DNA of 64,000 nucleotides, taken from JAGIBJ01 sp032119595 (GTDB taxonomy: Bacteria > Actinomycetota > Thermoleophilia > Solirubrobacterales > Solirubrobacteraceae). Numbering within the stretch: the stretch's first letter is position 1; every line of letters starts with the position of its first letter. The notes under the pieces are model-generated. The model had not been told where the DNA came from. It did no database searches and saw nothing but the letters and a program-made list of their open reading frames with translations. Below, in pieces: positions 8,487 through 17,166 of this stretch. The position numbers and the translations under genes were made by a program. The DNA is taken from NCBI GenBank assembly GCA_032119595.1, contig JAUMBQ010000003.1, positions 62,001-126,000 on the forward strand, written 5' to 3'.

Positions 8487-9755
8487 TCAGTTGCCGGGCG
8501 CGAGGCGCCGGATGCGGGACCGCTGCGCGGCCCGGCGCGGATCCTCGCGTGGAAGGCTCACCGCGAGCTGGCGGCTGGCCTCGAAGTCATCCCGGCCGGT
8601 CGGGGTGCGCAGCCACGCCTGCAGCAGTTCTGGGTCACCCGACTTGAGGACAGCAGCGCGAAGCTGGTCGTCGACCCGATCGCGGAGCTCCACGATCCGG
8701 GGCACCTCGCTGCGGGCCAGCAACGGCCCGGCGTAGGCGCGCAGCGCATCGCCAACCTGTTCGCGGGCCAGCAGCGCCTCGATCTCGCCAGCGTCGCAGG
8801 CGATCGGCTCGGTGAGTCGATACGGGCGCTCGCCCAGCAGCGGTCCGAGCTGGGCGCGTAGCCGATGCAGCTCCGAGCGAATGCTGCCCGGACGCCCCTG
8901 CTCTCCATAGATCTCAAGCGCGAGCTGCTCCGCAGTAAGTCCTTCCTCACAGAGCCACAGCAGCAACAGCAGCTCGGTGTGCCGACGCGAGAGCACGACG
9001 TCGCGCCCGCCGAGGCGCAGCATCCCGCGCTCGCGACCGAGCACGGTCAGCGTCGTGGCGGCGGTCTGCCCACTTCGCGCGGCGCGCAGCGCCAGCTCTC
9101 GCTCCACCATGCCGGCAGCCATCGTCACGACGGCCAAACTGTGCGGATGCGCCGTGCCGAGCTCGCCGGTGAGGTCCAGAACGCCGAGCAGTTTGCCGCT
9201 GAGCGGATCGCGGACCGGCGCCGCGGAGCACGTCCAGCGGTGCACCGTCTCGGCGTAGTGCTCGGCCGAAAACACCTGCACCGGATGTCGTTCAGCCAGC
9301 GCAGTACCCATCGCGTTGGTGCCGGCCGCTCGCTCGGACCACACCGAGCCTCGCTCCAAGTGCACTTCACGGGCCGCATCCAGCATGGCTGGTCGCCCGT
9401 CGATCCAGAGCAGCGCGCCATCGGCGTCGCAAACCAAGGCCACGTGCTCGGAGTCGCCGACATCGGCGAGGAGACCTCGCAGGATCGGCACCGCGATCGA
9501 CAGCGGATGTTCGGCCCACCGCCGGTCGACCTCGCCGGCGTCCAAGCGGACCGGCGCCAGGCCGTGGTCTGGGTCGACGCCGGCAGCGCGGCTGCGCTCC
9601 CACGAGCGCATGATCACCGGTCGCAGATCGGGGTCGGTAGGCGTCGCCCCAGCGGCTGCGGGTGGCGCGCTGAAGACTCGGTCGCGGGCCTCGGCGATCT
9701 CCCGAGCGCGTGACCGACGGTCAGCAGTGGCGTAGATCGCGGCCCAGTCCTCCAT
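8487..9755 (-). CDS. AcoR-like GAF-domain transcriptional regulator
   Basis: About 422 residues. The N-terminal half matches AcoR-type activators: DLRPVIMRSWERSRAAGV, then a GAF domain with RGSVWSERAAGTNAMGTALAERHP and the HWTCSAAPVRDPLSGKLLGVLD segment. The usual sigma-54 AAA+ domain is missing; instead the C-terminal half (about 260-420) looks like a winged-helix DNA-binding region (VVLSRRHTELLLLL, LALEIYGEQGRPGSIRSELHRLRAQLG). The ATG at 9755 has GGAG five bases upstream; an in-frame extension to 9830 would cover most of the promoter region. It is divergent from an aldehyde dehydrogenase gene, 104 bases away, a pairing commonly seen for this family, so it probably controls that gene in response to an alcohol, aldehyde or acetoin-like ligand. 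Confidence 0.82.
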   Translation of the reverse strand: MEDWAAIYATADRRSRAREIAEARDRVFSAPPAAAGATPTDPDLRPVIMRSWERSRAAGVDPDHGLAPVRLDAGEVDRRWAEHPLSIAVPILRGLLADVGDSEHVALVCDADGALLWIDGRPAMLDAAREVHLERGSVWSERAAGTNAMGTALAERHPVQVFSAEHYAETVHRWTCSAAPVRDPLSGKLLGVLDLTGELGTAHPHSLAVVTMAAGMVERELALRAARSGQTAATTLTVLGRERGMLRLGGRDVVLSRRHTELLLLLWLCEEGLTAEQLALEIYGEQGRPGSIRSELHRLRAQLGPLLGERPYRLTEPIACDAGEIEALLAREQVGDALRAYAGPLLARSEVPRIVELRDRVDDQLRAAVLKSGDPELLQAWLRTPTGRDDFEASRQLAVSLPREDPRRAAQRSRIRRLAPGN

Positions 9756-9859
9756 GGCTCCAGTGTGACGCATCTCAAGGACTGCGACGTCAGTGCGACC
9801 CCCTCGGGTGGACGATCGGTCACGACGCACCGTCTGATCACTCCCCCTTTGGAGGCACC
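9756..9859. promoter_or_regulatory. Divergent promoter region with direct repeats
   Basis: 104 bases shared by the GAF regulator and the aldehyde dehydrogenase. TGCGAC occurs at 9783-9788 and again at 9794-9799, 11 bases apart (one helical turn), a plausible regulator site. The dehydrogenase ribosome binding site GGAGG is at 9851-9855. Confidence 0.4.
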
Positions 9860-11356
9860 ATGAGCACCCAACTGCACGCCGACCCCGCCGCCCGCGCCTT
9901 TGTGGCCAAACACCACCGGATGCTGATCGGCGGCGACTGGGTCGACTCCCATTCAGGCAAGACCTTCGACACCCTCGACCCCGCCACCGGCGACGTTCTG
10001 GCGTCGATCCCCGCTGGTGACTCCGAGGACATCGATCGCGCCGTCAAGACCGCGCGCGCCGCGTTCGAGAACCCGACCTGGGCGAACATGCACCCGGCGA
10101 CTCGCGGCAAGCTCCTCCACAAGCTCGGCGACCTCATCCTCGAGCACGCCGACGAACTCGCGACCCTCGACACCCTCGACAACGGCAAGCCGTTCGCGGT
10201 CGCACGTGCCGCCGACATCCCGCTCGCCGCCGACCTCTTCCACTACATGGCCGGCTGGGCGACCAAGCTGAACGGCTCGACGATCGCGCTGTCGGTGCCG
10301 TACATGCCGGATGCGCAGTTCCACGCCTACACGCTGCGTGAACCGATCGGCGTGGTCGGCCAGATCATCCCGTGGAACTTCCCGCTGCTCATGGCCGCGT
10401 GGAAGCTCGGCCCGGCCCTCACGACCGGCTGCACCGTGGTGCTCAAGCCGGCGGAGCAGACGCCGCTCTCGGCGCTGCGCCTCGGCGAGCTGATCCTCGA
10501 AGCGGGCTTCCCGGAGGGCGTCGTGAACATCGTCACCGGACTGGGCGAAGACGCTGGCGCTCCGCTGGCAGCCCATCCTGACGTCGACAAGATCGCCTTC
10601 ACCGGCTCGACGGAGGTCGGCAAGCTGATCGTGCATGCCGCCGCCGACAACCTCAAGAAGGTGTCGCTCGAGCTCGGCGGCAAGTCGCCGAACCTGCTCT
10701 TCGCGGACGCCGACATGGCGACGGCGATCCCGGGTGCGGCGAGCGCGATCTTCTTCAACCAGGGCCAGGTCTGCTGCGCCGGCTCGCGGCTCTACGTCGA
10801 GCACAGCGCCTACGACGACGTGCTTCAGGGCCTGTCGGACGCCGCGAAGGCGGTCAAGGTCGGCAACGGCCTGGATCCGTCGACCGACATGGGCCCGCTG
10901 ACCTCTCAGGAGCAGCTCGACCGCGTCACGAACTACCTCCAGATCGGTGAGGACGAGGGCGCGCGCACCATCGCGGGCGGCCATCGCATCGGCGACAAGG
11001 GCTACTTCGTGGAGCCGACCGTCCTGGCCGACACCGCGAACCACATGCGCGTCGTGAAGGAGGAGATCTTCGGCCCGGTGCTGTCGGTCTCGCCGTTCAA
11101 GGATGTCGACGAGCTCGCTCGCCACGCCAATGACTCGCAGTTCGGGCTCGCGTCCGGCGTGTGGACGAGCGACCTGAGCAAGGCCCATCGCGCGGCCAAG
11201 GCCATCAAGGCCGGCACCGTGTGGATCAACTGCTTCAACGTCTTCGACGCGGCGCTGCCGTTCGGCGGCTACAAGCAGTCCGGTTGGGGCCGAGAGATGG
11301 GCGCCGAGGTGCTCGACAACTACCTCCAGACCAAGGCGGTCACCACACAAATCTGA
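9860..11356 (+). CDS. NAD(P)-dependent aldehyde dehydrogenase
   Basis: 498 residues, normal for the aldehyde dehydrogenase superfamily; it oxidises an aldehyde to the acid. It has the oxyanion segment GQIIPWNFPLLMAAWKLGPA, nucleotide site FTGSTEVGK, general base in VSLELGGKSPNL (about Glu270), catalytic Cys in FFNQGQVCCAGSR (about 304), and KEEIFGPVLSV. The C-terminal FGGYKQSGWGREMG matches the betaine/phenylacetaldehyde/acetaldehyde class. The ATG at 9860 follows GGAGG by four bases and gives the canonical N-terminus; a longer in-frame extension reaches back to 9710 over the promoter. Partnership with the divergent AcoR-like regulator favours a short-chain aldehyde substrate such as acetaldehyde, but the substrate is inferred. 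Confidence 0.93.
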   Translation: MSTQLHADPAARAFVAKHHRMLIGGDWVDSHSGKTFDTLDPATGDVLASIPAGDSEDIDRAVKTARAAFENPTWANMHPATRGKLLHKLGDLILEHADELATLDTLDNGKPFAVARAADIPLAADLFHYMAGWATKLNGSTIALSVPYMPDAQFHAYTLREPIGVVGQIIPWNFPLLMAAWKLGPALTTGCTVVLKPAEQTPLSALRLGELILEAGFPEGVVNIVTGLGEDAGAPLAAHPDVDKIAFTGSTEVGKLIVHAAADNLKKVSLELGGKSPNLLFADADMATAIPGAASAIFFNQGQVCCAGSRLYVEHSAYDDVLQGLSDAAKAVKVGNGLDPSTDMGPLTSQEQLDRVTNYLQIGEDEGARTIAGGHRIGDKGYFVEPTVLADTANHMRVVKEEIFGPVLSVSPFKDVDELARHANDSQFGLASGVWTSDLSKAHRAAKAIKAGTVWINCFNVFDAALPFGGYKQSGWGREMGAEVLDNYLQTKAVTTQI

Positions 11357-11494
11357 TCGCAGCATCCACGCGAGGAGTCGGTCCGTTCAGGCCGACTGCC
11401 CGCGTCACGCGCGGCCGGCCTTCTCCGTGGCGGCCGCGCACATGCCGACCCTCCCAGCCACCCCAAGCGGCAGGCGGCGTCGGACAACAGAGCA

Positions 11495-11527
11495 GGGCGC
11501 CGTCGCACGGGACATGCGACGGCGCCC
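11495..11527 (+). terminator. Terminator hairpin after the aldehyde dehydrogenase
   Basis: A perfect 13-bp stem GGGCGCCGTCGCA/TGCGACGGCGCCC with a 7-base loop, about 140 bases past the dehydrogenase stop. There is no T run. Confidence 0.6.
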
Positions 11528-11600
11528 GCTGTGGTTCACCGGTGCCGCGCGCACCGCAGCGCCCCAAACCGGCCGTGAGCGGCGGTGAACGGCGGTGAAC

Positions 11601-11636
11601 GGCCAAAATGTGTTGCTCTGACGACACATTTTGGCC
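11601..11636. repeat. Perfect 13-bp inverted repeat, A+T-rich core
   Basis: GGCCAAAATGTGT (11601-11613) and ACACATTTTGGCC (11624-11636) flank a 10-base loop. It is preceded by two copies of GGCGGTGAAC and bounded by GTGAGC/GCTCAC, so the pairing can extend outward. Its base composition is unlike the surroundings, which suggests a mobile palindromic element or an operator. Confidence 0.45.
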
Positions 11637-11783
11637 GCTCACGCCCCCCGGGCAGCGGTGAGCGACCATCCGGCGGCGGCCCACCGATGGGCAACTTCTA
11701 CGGACTCGGTGTGCACGGGATCCCGGACGACCACGCGCCGGCGTAGGCCTACGGTGGGTCGAAAGGAACGAGGGAGACCCGAC

Positions 11784-12050
11784 ATGTCCGTGCACGAAAC
11801 ACCGCCAGAGGGCGGCTACCCCGCCGACCGCATCGGCCCATTTGAACGAACCGTTCTGCGAGGGCACGGCCGAGCTGGCGACGCCCCGGGTGAGGGCGAG
11901 CAGGGCAAGCCCGACGACGCCCCAGACCCGCCGCTGACCGAGGAGCCCGTCGCCGAGGGATACGAGGGCGCCGACCTCGACCCGTTCGAGCGCACTGTCC
12001 TACGAGGGCATGGACGCGCGGCGCAGGCGCCAGCGTCTGACGACGAATAA
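11784..12050 (+). CDS. Small acidic protein with duplicated PFERTVLRGHGRA motif
   Basis: 88 residues, not recognised. GGAG lies eight bases before the ATG at 11784, supporting that start. The sequence carries the same 13-residue motif twice: GPFERTVLRGHGRAGDAP near residue 22 and DPFERTVLRGHGRAAQAP near residue 66, joined by an acidic Glu/Asp/Pro-rich linker. There is no signal peptide or membrane segment. Its last 51 bases overlap, on the opposite strand, the end of the NERD-domain gene. The strict conservation of the duplicated motif argues that it is a real protein, perhaps a small binding module repeated twice. Confidence 0.6.
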   Translation: MSVHETPPEGGYPADRIGPFERTVLRGHGRAGDAPGEGEQGKPDDAPDPPLTEEPVAEGYEGADLDPFERTVLRGHGRAAQAPASDDE

Positions 12051-12794
12051 TCCGAGGTGCGCGCGGGGCGCCGGAGGAAAGCGGCGCGCCACGACGCGTG
12101 CCAATCGCGTGCGCTCGACGGAGCTGATCGGTCCGGGCTCGACGAGGAGCTTCGCCAGACGGGTCGGCGTGAGCAGTTGGCAGTCGCCGACGGTCAGGGG
12201 CCGGATGGTCGGCAGGACGGAGTCGGCCAAAACGCCCTTGGGCGTGGCTACGCCGAGGATCGGCCGGATCGCGATGCCCGGAGCGACTCCGCTGATGGCC
12301 GCGGTGACGAGTTCGAGCTGGCGCCGAAGGTCACGGATCAGGTCGGTGCGGTCGGTGCCACCGACGAGCAGACGCGGCGATGTGAGCGGCTGGTGGTCGA
12401 CCTCGACGCGTCCGGTGAACCGCGCAGCCCCGATGACGAAGATCCCGGTGGCCGCCACGACGACGTGATCAAGGCTCGCCCTCGGCGTCCCCGGCACCAG
12501 CCGGTATTGGACGGCGCTGACACGATCGCCGCAGCGAGCGATCGCGGCTTCGATCTCCGCCCCGCCCTTCCAGCGCGCGTCGTACTGCGACCCGCCACGC
12601 ACGGCCTGGCGGGCCGCTCCGTCGCGGCGACTCCCGGTGCGCCCGCGAGCCGCAGCCGGCCCGGTCACCGAAGCTCGGTCGACGGCCGCCCCGAATCCCG
12701 AGCGACCGGACACACCGCGGCCGGCGCCAAAGTCGGGGCTCTCAAACGGGTCCATCCATGGGGCAACGACGCTTCGACGACCATTCGGGAGCAT
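12000..12794 (-). CDS. NERD-domain (nuclease-related) protein
   Basis: About 264 residues. The middle (about 90-225) resembles the NERD domain: ARWKGGAEIEAAIA, YRLVPGTPRASLDHVVVAATG, FVIGAARFTGRVEVDH, LRRQLELVTAAISGV, IRPILGVATP. NERD is distantly related to restriction-type nucleases, but the catalytic Glu/Lys pair is not obvious: the expected D..K segment reads FVIGAARFTGRV, so activity is doubtful. The C-terminus is Arg-rich (RRWRLRRASMPS). The ATG at 12794 is chosen for the AGAAAGG upstream; a TTG at 12854 would extend it. It converges with, and overlaps by 51 bases, the small duplicated-motif gene. Confidence 0.65.
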   Translation of the reverse strand: MLPNGRRSVVAPWMDPFESPDFGAGRGVSGRSGFGAAVDRASVTGPAAARGRTGSRRDGAARQAVRGGSQYDARWKGGAEIEAAIARCGDRVSAVQYRLVPGTPRASLDHVVVAATGIFVIGAARFTGRVEVDHQPLTSPRLLVGGTDRTDLIRDLRRQLELVTAAISGVAPGIAIRPILGVATPKGVLADSVLPTIRPLTVGDCQLLTPTRLAKLLVEPGPISSVERTRLARVVARRFPPAPRAHLGLFVVRRWRLRRASMPS

Positions 12795-12884
12795 TCGCGG
12801 GCCTTTCTGGACGTTTGGGCGTGGAACGCTACGCGCGCCAGGCCCAAACGCCAACTCCGCGGAGCGAACGCCTCCGGTCGAGTA

Positions 12885-14456
12885 CTACCCGCAGACGTCG
12901 TTCGGGTCGAACGTGAACCCGTACGAACCGGTCACCGTACGGCCGTCTTCCAGCACCGCGGTGATCGTCACCGTCGAGGACCGCGTCTCCGGCGGCATCG
13001 CCACCTCAACCTGCTCGATGCCCGTAACGGTCGCGTCGAGGTAGGTCTGTCCTCCGGCCTTGACCACGCCGCGGACCGACTTCGCCTTGGGAAGGAACCG
13101 CGGCGCAGGGTAGGAACGGATGCTCTGCACCGTCTGGCCGCCCGAGCAATACGTGGCGAGGTTCTGGAAGTACCAGTTGGCGGGAGGCGCGTCGGCGCCA
13201 CCCGGCAACCCCTGCTGCCAGAAGTCGGCGACGACCAAGCCCGGACTCCCGGTCCGGGTGTCGTAGTCCCACGGGCCGAACGCCACGAAACGTCCGGAGC
13301 GCGAGATCGCGCTCTTTCCGAGGCCCTCGCCCAGCCCGGTGCCTGAGAGTGAGTCGCCGTACGGCCCCGGCGTGGTGTAGGCGCCGGTGCTGCGGTGCCA
13401 CACCTGCGTGTCGAAACGCGCACGGGTAATGAACGCCTCACCTGCGAGAGGCGGCAGCACGGCGATCTGCGCGCCGTCTGGGCTGATCCACCCCACGTCC
13501 GGGCCGCCGCCCGACACGTCGAGGTCGCCTTCGGTCGGCCCTGGCACACGCGACTCATGGCCGGTCGCCGTGTCGATCTGAGCCAGCTCCGCTCGCGTGC
13601 CCGTGCCCTCTTCCCATATCTTGTCGAGGTAGGCGGCGAACGTGCCGTCTGGGCTCACGATCGCCCAGTCGGTGGTTGGGATCGCGCGGGTTGGCGTCAG
13701 CACGGCGCCGGTCCGGCTGGATTCGGCATCGCGGATCGTCAGTGCGACGACCGTGCCGTCATCGCTCACGCTGGTCGGCCTGGCGGCGCTTCCAGCGTCG
13801 GGGGCCGCGCCGATCTGCACGGTCTGGAAGGTCGCGAGCGAGCGACGGAAGACGCCCGAGCCGAACCCGGGCAAGTCGCGTGCCGTGAAGACGACCGACT
13901 TGCCGTCGCCGCTGATCACGCCGCTTGCGCTCTTCGCCTTGACGCCGTAGGCGCCCGACGCGCGCCCGACGAGCCGCTTGGCCTGCGTGACCACGTCGTA
14001 GACCCAGAGTTCGGTGTCCGGGTTCAGGTCGACGAGCCCCACCGGCGACACCTCATAGGAGATGTAGCGGCCGGACCGATCGATCCCCGTCGCCCGACCG
14101 AACGTCGCATCGCCGGTGAGCTGATACGTCCGATTGAGCCGCACGTCACGCACGTACAGCGGCACCCCGAGGCGCGCCCAATCGATCGTGCTCGACGGCA
14201 GCCCCTTCAGGTCGCTTCCGCTGAAGGCGATGTACCGGCCGTTGTCGGACACGACCCAGGCGCTGAGCATCGTGAGACTCGACGGCGCCGCGCCGTCGGC
14301 TCCCCACGCGCGCGTGACGACTTCGACGTTGCCCGCCGGAGCGGCCTGGGCAGCGCAGGGCGTGGCAAGCATCGCCAGGACCACACCGAAGCGAAGTGAC
14401 GAGCGAAGACCGCGCACGCGCGAGCGGCGGACGGCGGATGAAGTCGGGACAGACAC
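12885..14456 (-). CDS. Secreted TolB/PD40-like beta-propeller protein
   Basis: 523 residues with a Sec signal (RSSLRFGVVLAMLATPCAAQAAPA, cleavage after AQA). The mature protein has repeated propeller blades with motifs such as VVSDNGRYIAFSG, IDRSGRYISYEV, VISGDGKSVVFTA, VSDDGTVVAL, IVSPDGTFAAYL, and ISRSGRFVAFGP, so a six- or seven-bladed PD40/TolB-like fold is likely. About 90 C-terminal residues form a separate beta-rich domain, with Cys residues in NLATYCSGGQTVQS and the terminal NDVCG that could form a disulfide. No enzymatic motif is seen. Probably an extracellular binding protein. Confidence 0.75.
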   Translation of the reverse strand: MSVPTSSAVRRSRVRGLRSSLRFGVVLAMLATPCAAQAAPAGNVEVVTRAWGADGAAPSSLTMLSAWVVSDNGRYIAFSGSDLKGLPSSTIDWARLGVPLYVRDVRLNRTYQLTGDATFGRATGIDRSGRYISYEVSPVGLVDLNPDTELWVYDVVTQAKRLVGRASGAYGVKAKSASGVISGDGKSVVFTARDLPGFGSGVFRRSLATFQTVQIGAAPDAGSAARPTSVSDDGTVVALTIRDAESSRTGAVLTPTRAIPTTDWAIVSPDGTFAAYLDKIWEEGTGTRAELAQIDTATGHESRVPGPTEGDLDVSGGGPDVGWISPDGAQIAVLPPLAGEAFITRARFDTQVWHRSTGAYTTPGPYGDSLSGTGLGEGLGKSAISRSGRFVAFGPWDYDTRTGSPGLVVADFWQQGLPGGADAPPANWYFQNLATYCSGGQTVQSIRSYPAPRFLPKAKSVRGVVKAGGQTYLDATVTGIEQVEVAMPPETRSSTVTITAVLEDGRTVTGSYGFTFDPNDVCG

Positions 14457-14555
14457 GGAGACCTTTACGGCTCAGAAGAGCGGACCGGCCCGACAGTACC
14501 GATACGCCGCGACCCTCGGCAACCGCAGAGGCTCTCCCGGGCCTCTCGCAAACGC

Positions 14556-14587
14556 AGGAAGGGCGAGCCTTGCGGCTCGCCCTTCCT
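14556..14587 (-). terminator. Terminator hairpin after the pil operon
   Basis: A perfect 14-bp stem AGGAAGGGCGAGCC/GGCTCGCCCTTCCT with a 4-base loop lies about 130 bases past the pilC stop and before the propeller gene. On the leftward strand it would close the alaS-to-pilC transcript. Confidence 0.7.
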
Positions 14588-14720
14588 TTGCGACTGAGAG
14601 TCGGAGTATGCGATTCCGGCGGTGCGGCCCCGGCCTACGCGGCCTCGGACCTGCGCCGGTGGTGCGCCGCCTGAGCCGCCCTCGCAGGGACGGACTCGCG
14701 GGGCGCGCCGCGCAGCTTGG

Positions 14721-15929
14721 CTACTGGATGTTCTTGTAGACCTCGAACATCGGCAGGTACATGGAGATGACGACGAAGCCGACGATGCCGCCGATGAGGA
14801 TGATCATGATCGGCTCGATGATCGACGTGAGCGACTTGACGGCCGCGTCGACCTGGTCCTCGTAGAAGTCGGCGATCTTGCCGAGCATCTCCTCCATCTG
14901 ACCGGTCTCCTCGCCGACGGCCACCATGTGGGTGACCATGGCCGGGAAGACGGTCGACTGCTTGAGCGGGCCGGTGATCGTGCCGCCAGCCTTCACGGAG
15001 GCGATCACGTCGTCCATGGTCTCCTCGACGACCGCGTTGCCGGACGTCTTGCCGGTCACGTCGAGCGCGAGCAGCAGCGGAACGCCGGCGCCGGTGAGGG
15101 CGCTCAGGGTCCGCGACCAGCGGGCCAACGCGATCTTCTGCACGATGTCGCCGACCTTCATCGGCAGACGCAGGGTGAAGCGCTCCCAGATCCGGCGGCC
15201 GCCCGCAGACGCCTTCCAGCGCTTGAACAGCGTGAACCCGCCGAACATTCCGCCGAAGACGATGTACCACCGCTCCTTCATGATGTCGGACGCGCCCACG
15301 GTGTACTGCGTGAGCTTGGGGAGTTCCCCGCCGAAGTCTTTGAAGATCGCGGCAAACTGGGGAACGATGAAGAGCAGCATGGCCGTGAGGACGGCCATCG
15401 CGAACACAAACACGACGATCGGGTAGACCATCGCGCCCTTCACCTGACGGCGAAGGGAATCGGCCGCTTCGAGCTGATCGGCGACGCGCAGCAGCGAGGA
15501 GTCGAGCACGCCGCCCGTTTCGCCGGCTCGCACCATCGACACGTACAGCGGGCTGAAGATCTTCGGGTGCTTCTCGAGCGCGTCGGAGAACGGCAGGCCG
15601 GCCTCGACTTCCTTCGTGACCGTCTGGAGCACGTCCTGCAGCTTCTGATTCTGCGTCTGCGCTTCGATGATCATCAGCGCGCGCAGGATGGTCATGCCCG
15701 AGCCGATCATGGTCGCCAGCTGGCGGGTCATGATCGTGAGGTCGGTGCCCTTGACACCGCCGAAGCCCGGGATCGACAGCTCTTTGGAGTTCTGCTTGTC
15801 CTTGACCTCGAGAACGACGAGGCCCTTCTGCTTCAGCTGCTCGACGACCGAGTTGCGGCTGTCGGCATCCAGGACGCCGCTCGACTGCGAGCCGACGGCG
15901 TCGACCGCCTTCCAGGCAAAGGTGCTCAT
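14721..15929 (-). CDS. pilC: Type IV pilus inner-membrane platform protein PilC
   Basis: 402 residues, GspF/PilC family. After a short N-terminal segment (FAWKAVDAVGSQSSGVLDADS) there are two T2SSF domains (about 70-190 and 270-395), each ending in membrane helices: VYPIVVFVFAMAVLTAMLLFIVPQF, WYIVFGGMFGGFTLF, and MIILIGGIVGFVVISMYLPMF. The conserved TGVLD-type loop (GGVLDSSLLRVADQLE) and the paired VGEETGQMEEMLGKIADFYE are present. It forms the rotor/platform that couples PilB and PilT ATPases to the pilin fibre. It is the last gene of pilB-pilT-pilC; pilT ends 24 bases upstream. Confidence 0.94.
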   Translation of the reverse strand: MSTFAWKAVDAVGSQSSGVLDADSRNSVVEQLKQKGLVVLEVKDKQNSKELSIPGFGGVKGTDLTIMTRQLATMIGSGMTILRALMIIEAQTQNQKLQDVLQTVTKEVEAGLPFSDALEKHPKIFSPLYVSMVRAGETGGVLDSSLLRVADQLEAADSLRRQVKGAMVYPIVVFVFAMAVLTAMLLFIVPQFAAIFKDFGGELPKLTQYTVGASDIMKERWYIVFGGMFGGFTLFKRWKASAGGRRIWERFTLRLPMKVGDIVQKIALARWSRTLSALTGAGVPLLLALDVTGKTSGNAVVEETMDDVIASVKAGGTITGPLKQSTVFPAMVTHMVAVGEETGQMEEMLGKIADFYEDQVDAAVKSLTSIIEPIMIILIGGIVGFVVISMYLPMFEVYKNIQ

Positions 15930-15953
15930 GGGGGAAGTGCTCCTGGTGCCGGG

Positions 15954-17117
15954 CTAGGCGGCAGCCATCGCGGGTGAAACCGTCGAGCCCATGAGCCGCT
16001 TGAGCTCCTCGGCGTCGCTCGAGCGCTCCTCAGCGAGGCTCCGCGAGATCACGCCATGGCGCACCAACGCGGCAAGCGCGGCGTCCATCGTCTGCATCCC
16101 GTACTGGGAGCCCGTCTGGATCGACGAGAAGATCTGGTGGGTCTTGCCCTCACGGATGAGGTTGCGGATGGCCGGCGTCGGCACGAGGACCTCGCAGGCA
16201 CACACGCGGCCTGCCCCATCGGCCGTCGGCAGCAGTTGCTGCGTGACGATGCCCTGGAGCGCCGTGGAAAGCTGGACGCGGATCTGCTGCTGCTGAGCGG
16301 CCGGGAACACGTCGACGATACGGTCGATGGTCTGCGGTGCACTCTGCGTATGTAGAGTCGCGAAGACGAGGTGGCCGGTCTCGGCAGCGGTCAGGGCCGT
16401 GTGAATGGTCTCCTGGTCGCGCATCTCGCCGACGAGGATCACATCCGGGTCCTGGCGCAAGGCGGCGCGCAGGGCGAGCGAGAAGCTTGGTGCGTCGGCG
16501 CCGATCTCACGCTGGTTGACCATGCACTTCTTGTGCCGGTGCAGGAACTCGATCGGGTCCTCGACCGTCATGATGTGCTCGTCGCGCGTCATGTTGATCT
16601 CGTTGATCATGGCCGCGAGCGTCGTCGACTTGCCGGAGCCGGTCGGGCCCGTGACGAGCACGAAACCACGGGGCTTCTCCGTCATGTCCTTGAGGACCGG
16701 CGGGAGGCTGAGCTGCTCGAGCGTCGCGATGTCGCTCGGGATCACGCGGAAGGCGGCGCCGAGGGCGCCGCGCTGGAAGTAGCAGTTGACGCGGAAGCGG
16801 CCCGTGCCGGACGAGCCGTAGGCGAAGTCCAGCTGCCAGTCGTTCTCAAGACGCTGGCGCTGGTCGTTGTTGAGGATCGAGTAGATGATCTCCCGCGTGT
16901 CCGTTGGGGACAGACGAGGGTGACCCTCGAGTGGCTGCAGGCGACCGCGGACGCGCACCAGAGGCGGCACTCCAGCGGTCAGATGCAGGTCCGACGCCCG
17001 GCGTCGGAGCGTCTCCATCAGCAGGTCGGCGAAATCGAAGTCCACGGTCTGTAACTCGGCGTTTCGGGGGTTTTCTTGAGCGGTTGTCCCGCGATTGGCG
17101 GGGAAAACTCGGCGCAT
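15954..17117 (-). CDS. pilT: Type IV pilus retraction ATPase PilT
   Basis: About 387 residues. The core begins VDFDFADLLMETLRRRASDLHLTAG and holds Walker A GPTGSGKSTT, the Asp box IMTVEDPIEFLH, Walker B DPDVILVGEMRDQETI, and the His box HLVFATLHTQSA. The AIRNLIREGK motif is the signature that separates PilT retraction motors from PilB assembly motors. It disassembles pilin to drive twitching or DNA uptake. The start is uncertain: ATG at 17117 avoids overlap with pilB (stop at 17167); a GTG at 17045 would start exactly at the conserved core. The frame is open to 17261, inside pilB. Confidence 0.94.
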   Translation of the reverse strand: MRRVFPANRGTTAQENPRNAELQTVDFDFADLLMETLRRRASDLHLTAGVPPLVRVRGRLQPLEGHPRLSPTDTREIIYSILNNDQRQRLENDWQLDFAYGSSGTGRFRVNCYFQRGALGAAFRVIPSDIATLEQLSLPPVLKDMTEKPRGFVLVTGPTGSGKSTTLAAMINEINMTRDEHIMTVEDPIEFLHRHKKCMVNQREIGADAPSFSLALRAALRQDPDVILVGEMRDQETIHTALTAAETGHLVFATLHTQSAPQTIDRIVDVFPAAQQQQIRVQLSTALQGIVTQQLLPTADGAGRVCACEVLVPTPAIRNLIREGKTHQIFSSIQTGSQYGMQTMDAALAALVRHGVISRSLAEERSSDAEELKRLMGSTVSPAMAAA

Positions 17118-17166
17118 CGGCTGGGGCCGACGAGCCAGGGGTCCGGCCGGAGCCGGAGAAGACGGA

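Larger units (their letters stand above)
11357..11783. other. Gene-poor stretch with two strong hairpins
   Basis: 427 bases without a convincing gene. It holds the terminator at 11495-11527 and the A+T-rich palindrome at 11601-11636, both listed separately. Short open frames here lack ribosome binding sites and conserved sequence. Confidence 0.5.

Noticed and set aside
9710..9859. Longer N-terminus for the aldehyde dehydrogenase
   Set aside because: The 50 extra residues are not dehydrogenase-like and cover the divergent promoter; GGAGG marks the ATG at 9860.
12057..13346. Plus-strand open frame of 429 codons
   Set aside because: Antisense to the NERD and propeller genes; shadow composition and no recognisable domain.
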